A stretch of DNA of 64,000 nucleotides from Paenibacillus daejeonensis DSM 15491. Lineage in GTDB: Bacteria > Bacillota > Bacilli > Paenibacillales > Paenibacillaceae. Positions 60,463-64,000 of this stretch are shown here, piece by piece. Below the pieces are notes generated by a model. It did no database searches. It had not been told where the DNA came from and saw only the letters and a program-made list of their open reading frames with translations. Both the position numbers and the translations under genes were made by a program. Position 1 is the first letter of the stretch. Each line of letters begins with the position of its first letter. The stretch is from positions 322,635 to 386,634 of the forward strand of contig NZ_KB899661.1 of NCBI RefSeq assembly GCF_000378385.1, given 5' to 3'.

Positions 60463-60490
60463 ATGTTAGGAAATATAACATTTGTTATAT
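60463..60490. promoter_or_regulatory. Overlapping palindromes, PucR operator candidate
   Basis: ATGTTA-N7-TAACAT (60463-60481) overlaps the perfect 18-bp palindrome ATATAACATTTGTTATAT (60473-60490). The first has the same arms and spacing as the site at 62239 before pucR. Confidence 0.7.
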
Positions 60491-60554
60491 TGCTATCTTA
60501 AACGTTGCTCGCCCTGCTGTCATTAGCGCATGCGTATAGAAAAACAAAATGGTT

Positions 60555-62216
60555 TTAGCTTCTTCGTACAAAAGAGTCCAATCGAAGCACGTCCTCCATG
60601 GCAAACGCGACCCGGTAGCCGAAGGCGGTCTGTGAATCCTTCAGCTTGCGGCCCAGCAGCTTCTCGGCTTTGTCCAGCCGATAGACGACCGTATTGCGGT
60701 GCACGAAGAGCGCCTTGGCCGTCTCGATCAGATTGCAATGGTTGTCATAGTAAGCGCGGAGCGTGCGGAGAATATCGTTCTGCTCCTGATCTCCCTTGCC
60801 CAGCAGCTCCTTGAACGCTTCGTGATAGAAACGCTCCAGCTCCTCGTACGGCAGCATGCGGAGCAGTCTTCCGATGTCCAGGCTGCGATACACGGAGACG
60901 AACCGCCTGCGGTTCATCCCGATGCCGCTCTGCAGGGCGCGGACCGCTTCCTTGTACGACAGCCCTAGATCCAGTGCCGCCGCGAAGGGACTGCCGATAC
61001 CGAGCGAATAGCTAAGTCCCTCGCTTCGGTGGATATCCGCCACCATCTCCTCCAACCTCCCTACCAGCGCATGCTCGTTCCAGTCCCCCCGCCCTTCGAA
61101 CAGCAGCAAGCCAAACATGTCGTTCTTCGCGAACATGACGAACTCGGCCTCCAGCCTGGCGAATCCCTGCTTCAAAATATGATAGTGCCTGTCGCGCTCC
61201 GCGCTGACGCGTTCGGCGTTGGTGCTCGTCCGGGCGGTCTGCTCCGCGTCTTCCCGAGCGACAATCAGCATAGCGCTGCGTTCCGGCTTCAAGCCGTATT
61301 TGGCACCACGGTACATCGCCTCCTGCTCGGTGCCGACAAACCCTTCGATGAGGTCGGAGAAGAAATCATTCTTGTACCGCCGCGAACGCTCCTTCACGGC
61401 ATGGCGCTTCGTCAGCTCCAGGCCGATAACGTGTGCCGCTTGCTCCAGCGCCAGCAGCTCCGGCCCCTGGAGCGGATAAGCCGGGGGAAAAGCAAGCAAA
61501 TATCCTTCTTCGCGGTAGGTGAAGATCGAGAGACATTCCAGCTGCCTGTACCGAGGGTCCCCGATGCCGGGAATGCACAGCGAGGTCGAGGCGTCCGGGA
61601 GACTCTGCTGGCTCAGCGCGAGGGAGACCCGCTCCGGAACGTCTGCCAGCTCCGGGGACCAAAGCGTTTCGGACATGGCAAGGGGCGCGCATTTGGCGTC
61701 CAATAACAGCACGGGAGAGCCCAGGATGGAGGATAGCTTGTCGATGATCCCGGTGAGCCCGTCCCCTTGCATCATGAGATCAGCGAATTGCTTATGGATG
61801 GTCAGCGCGTAGTGGAGCTCCTGGTTTTTGTTCTCCAGCAGCACGCCGATCGACTCTCTGAAAATATCCCCCAGCGTCGATTCGATCATCGACAGCTCCA
61901 GGATGGGGAAACCCAGGCGGTCAGCCTCCTCCAGCGCCGCCGGGGGAATGACGAGCGAGAACCGTTTGGTTTTGATGGCCAGGCCCGCGCAGCCTTTCTC
62001 GTGCATGCCACGTATGACATCAATCAGCCGGTCGGGGCTGTCCTTGAGCAGGTAACCGTTGGTGAGCAGCAAATCACCGTGCCTCAGGAACACGACAATA
62101 TCCGGCGAGTCCATAATGTTGACCGATAGCACCTCGCGCGTCTCGCTCCCATGCGTTCCCGCCAGGATGTGAGCTTTGGACATAATCGTATCCCTGATCA
62201 ACTCGTGCAGCAGCAT
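60555..62216 (-). CDS. PucR-family transcriptional regulator
   Basis: This 553-residue regulator has the PucR N-terminal domain at about 1-125 (NIMDSPDIVVFLRHGDLLLT), a central GGDEF-like region (about 290-420) and the PucR C-terminal HTH at about 480-540 (YYDNHCNLIETAKALFVHRN followed by TVVYRLDKAEKLLGRKL). Members control use of purines, allantoin, amino acids or other nitrogen compounds. ATG at 62216 follows GGAGAGGGG; the open frame continues about 700 bases upstream through the tandem array, but that extension is repeat-encoded and lacks a ribosome site. It lies at the head of the importer-amidase operon and probably controls it and itself. Confidence 0.9.
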   Translation of the reverse strand: MLLHELIRDTIMSKAHILAGTHGSETREVLSVNIMDSPDIVVFLRHGDLLLTNGYLLKDSPDRLIDVIRGMHEKGCAGLAIKTKRFSLVIPPAALEEADRLGFPILELSMIESTLGDIFRESIGVLLENKNQELHYALTIHKQFADLMMQGDGLTGIIDKLSSILGSPVLLLDAKCAPLAMSETLWSPELADVPERVSLALSQQSLPDASTSLCIPGIGDPRYRQLECLSIFTYREEGYLLAFPPAYPLQGPELLALEQAAHVIGLELTKRHAVKERSRRYKNDFFSDLIEGFVGTEQEAMYRGAKYGLKPERSAMLIVAREDAEQTARTSTNAERVSAERDRHYHILKQGFARLEAEFVMFAKNDMFGLLLFEGRGDWNEHALVGRLEEMVADIHRSEGLSYSLGIGSPFAAALDLGLSYKEAVRALQSGIGMNRRRFVSVYRSLDIGRLLRMLPYEELERFYHEAFKELLGKGDQEQNDILRTLRAYYDNHCNLIETAKALFVHRNTVVYRLDKAEKLLGRKLKDSQTAFGYRVAFAMEDVLRLDSFVRRS

Positions 62217-62238
62217 GTTTACAACACCCCTCTCCATT

Positions 62239-62257
62239 ATGTTATAAAATCTAACAT
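62239..62257. promoter_or_regulatory. Palindrome upstream of pucR
   Basis: ATGTTATAAAATCTAACAT has arms ATGTTA and TAACAT separated by 7 bases, identical in arms and spacing to the site at 60463-60481. It lies about 25 bases before the pucR start, suggesting autoregulation. Confidence 0.7.
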
Positions 62258-62349
62258 CAATAGAGAGGGGTGTAAAGAACAAGATTTGTATGGAAGCACC
62301 AAAATGGCGAATTATTTTGTGCTTTTGTGTGGAAGAAGGATGCATTGTA

Positions 62350-62935
62350 ACTGGCAGAGGGCGGGGGTGCGAGCAAATAGAGGAACAAAGGTGTGCTACT
62401 GCGGGTGGAAGACGGGAGTGCGAGCAAATAGAGGAACAAAAGTGTGTTACAGCTGGCGCAAGGCAGGGATTCGAGTAAATAGAGGAAGAAAGGTGTGTTA
62501 CTTCGGGTGGAAGGCGGGGTGCAGGGAAATAGAGGAAGAAAGGTGTGTTACTTCGGGTGGAAGACGGGAGTGCGAGGAAATAGAGGAACAAAGGTGTGCT
62601 ACAGCTGGCGCAAGGCGGGAATTCGAGTAAATAGAGGAAGAAAGGTGCGTTACTGCGGGTGGAAGACGGGAGTGCGAGCAAATAGAGGAACAAAAGTGTG
62701 TTACAGCTGGCGAAAGGCGGGGATTCGAGTAAATAGAGGAAGAAAGGTGCGTTACTTCGGGTGGAAGACGGGAGTGCGAGCAAATAGAGGAACAAAGGTG
62801 TGCTACAGCCGGCGAAAGGCGGGGGTGCGAGCAAATAGAGGAAGAAAGGTGCGTTACTGCAGGTGGAGGACGGGAGTGCGAGCAAATAGGGGAACAAAGG
62901 TGCGTTACAGCTGGCGGTTGGCGGGGACATTTGCG
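62350..62935 (+). repeat. 51-bp tandem array D, 11 copies in alternating types
   Basis: TAGAGGAA marks units at 62378, 62429, 62480, 62530, 62581, 62632, 62683, 62734, 62785, 62836 and 62887 (intervals 51, one of 50). Two unit types alternate: one with CGGGTGGAAGACGGGAGTGC, the other with CAGCTGGCGCAAGGCGGGAT, giving a 102-bp higher-order repeat after the first three or four units. The open frames here (17-residue CYSWRKAGIRVNRGRKV-type) are judged non-coding. Confidence 0.92.
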
Positions 62936-62936
62936 C

Positions 62937-62982
62937 AAAAAAATCCCTCAGGTGCTTCGCTTAGACATTCCTGAGGGATTTT
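62937..62982 (-). terminator. Terminator of araA
   Basis: AAATCCCTCAGG (62941-62952) pairs perfectly with CCTGAGGGATTT (62970-62981). The minus strand continues TTTTTTTGCG. Confidence 0.88.
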
Positions 62983-62995
62983 ACGTGCCAATAAG

Positions 62996-64000
62996 TTACT
63001 TGATAATGACGTACTCCAGGTTAACCAGCTTCGCGTAGGCGACGATCTGGTCGGTGGTCAGGTTCAGGGAGACAACGGTATGGTGGCCGCCGCCGTTTTC
63101 GATCCAGGCTTTGACGCCGTCCTGGAAGTTCGGCTTCACCTTCCACATCACACGGGCAACTGGCAGCTTCGGAGCTGGCACAGTTGGTTCGAAGGCTGTG
63201 ACTTCGTTGATCAACAGCTTGTAATGCGTACCGAAGTCTGCCATCGAGACCACGACACCTTCGCCCGCCTTGCCGTCAAATACCAGACGTGCCGGGTCCT
63301 CACGGTCGCCGATGCCCAGCTGGGATACAACGATTCTTGGCTTGTTCGCAGCCAGTGATGGATCCACCTCAAGCATATGGGATTGCAGGATCGCTTCCTG
63401 ACCCTCAGCCAGCTCGTATGTGTAATCTTCCATGAAACCAGTATTTTGGTTATGGCTCATGATTTTGAGCAAGCGATCAAGCGCTGCAGTCTTCCAGTCA
63501 CCTTCGCCCGCGAAGCCGTAGCCCTGGGCCATCAGACGCTGAACCGCGAGACCTGGCAGCTGCTTCATGCCATGCAGATCCTCAAAGTTGCTCGTAAACG
63601 CCGTGTATCCGCCATTGTCCAGGAAACGTTTGATGGCAATCTCGTAGCTGGCCTGTACACGTACGCTAGCTTCCCACGATTCTTTGCTGTTGTCGCCATA
63701 TTCGAACTCATATTGGTCCGCATATTCAGCCATCAGGTCGTTTATTTCTTCTTCCTTGACCTCATTGACGTATTGCACAAGATCCCCAATGCCGTAGTAG
63801 TCGACGGTCCAGCCGAACTGGATCTGGGCTTCTACCTTGTCGCCTTCAGTTACGCCGACATTGCGCATGTTATCGCCGAAGCGTGCGACTTTAATATTGA
63901 AGCTTTCATTGTAAGCAACTGCGACGTCCATCCAGTCCGCAATCTGCTGCTGCACGTTCTCGCGCTCCCAGTAGCCGACAACAATTTTATTCTGCTTTTT
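62996..64000 (-). CDS. araA: L-arabinose isomerase, C-terminal part (cut by window edge)
   Basis: This enzyme converts L-arabinose to L-ribulose, the first step of arabinose use. About 334 C-terminal residues are present and the frame continues past the right edge; it opens within KIVVGYWERENVQQQIADWM. Recognisable segments are NVGVTEGDKVEAQIQFGWTV, ALDRLLKIMSHNQNTGFMED (with metal-site residues) and the C-terminal ENGGGHHTVVSLNL. A full-length AraA has about 490-500 residues. A strong terminator follows the stop, so it is the last gene of its transcript. It fits with the GH51 arabinofuranosidase in the window. Confidence 0.93.
   Translation of the reverse strand, partial: KKQNKIVVGYWERENVQQQIADWMDVAVAYNESFNIKVARFGDNMRNVGVTEGDKVEAQIQFGWTVDYYGIGDLVQYVNEVKEEEINDLMAEYADQYEFEYGDNSKESWEASVRVQASYEIAIKRFLDNGGYTAFTSNFEDLHGMKQLPGLAVQRLMAQGYGFAGEGDWKTAALDRLLKIMSHNQNTGFMEDYTYELAEGQEAILQSHMLEVDPSLAANKPRIVVSQLGIGDREDPARLVFDGKAGEGVVVSMADFGTHYKLLINEVTAFEPTVPAPKLPVARVMWKVKPNFQDGVKAWIENGGGHHTVVSLNLTTDQIVAYAKLVNLEYVIIK

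Noticed and set aside
62217-62930. N-terminal extension of the PucR frame to 791 residues
   Set aside because: The added residues are encoded by tandem array D and carry no domain. A good ribosome site stands before the ATG at 62216, where the PucR domain begins.

Overview
The window looks like a chromosomal segment of a Paenibacillus-type Firmicute (order Paenibacillales). The pointers are lipoprotein sugar importers of the LplA/LplB/LplC type, YesM/YesN-type regulators, an S-layer (SLH) anchored polysaccharide enzyme, the sporulation-type membrane protein YtvI, a T-box leader, AGGAGG-type ribosome sites and moderately high GC. I saw no rRNA, tRNA, CRISPR array, insertion sequence or prophage.

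Layout. 0.1-3.2 kb: secreted pectate lyase with four FN3 domains. 3.5-5.3 kb: a metallophosphoesterase and an AraC/GyrI-type regulator. 5.7-6.05 kb: a 35-aa holin-like type I toxin with a highly structured mRNA. 6.4-18.1 kb: a glycan locus read leftward (membrane-bound AraC regulator, 1781-aa SLH-anchored beta-helix protein, two permeases, sugar-binding lipoprotein). 18.3-20.7 kb: DrrAB-like exporter with its TetR regulator and two operators. 20.9-23.1 kb: two coupled small genes behind argC, which carries ARG boxes. 23.2-29.0 kb: small secreted or membrane proteins, including two TIMP-like paralogues, plus an oxidoreductase/AraC divergent pair. 29.1-31.8 kb: ytvI and a T-box controlled serS. 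31.9-34.8 kb: an ABC exporter operon headed by a LytTR regulator fused to a decayed ABC ATPase and ending in a 36-aa membrane peptide. 34.9-39.1 kb: Fur-controlled siderophore importer. 39.1-40.8 kb: long minisatellite arrays. 40.9-42.6 kb: catalase. 42.7-53.7 kb: beta-1,3-glucan locus (cytoplasmic GH16, ABC importer, YesM/YesN pair, secreted GH16 with CBM56). 53.8-55.3 kb: GH51 arabinofuranosidase. 55.7-62.2 kb: PucR-controlled NMT1/SsuA-type importer with an amidase, a GatC/AtzG-like small protein and a Rid-family protein. 62.3-62.9 kb: another minisatellite array. 63.0 kb to the right edge: araA, cut by the window.

How the genes work together. Most of the window concerns plant or fungal polysaccharide use: pectate lyase, the surface beta-helix protein, glucanases, arabinofuranosidase and arabinose isomerase, each group with its own importer or regulator. 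Smaller modules handle iron uptake, multidrug or peptide export and uptake of an unidentified nitrogen compound.

The least explained signal is a family of intergenic tandem repeats with a 51-bp (in one array 52-bp) period. It occurs as arrays at 6.2, 39.2-40.8 and 62.4-62.9 kb and as single units at 0.02 and 55.5 kb. Every occurrence lies just beyond the 3' end of a minus-strand gene. Palindromic operators shared between genes (PucR, TetR, ArgR, AraC candidates) give testable regulons.
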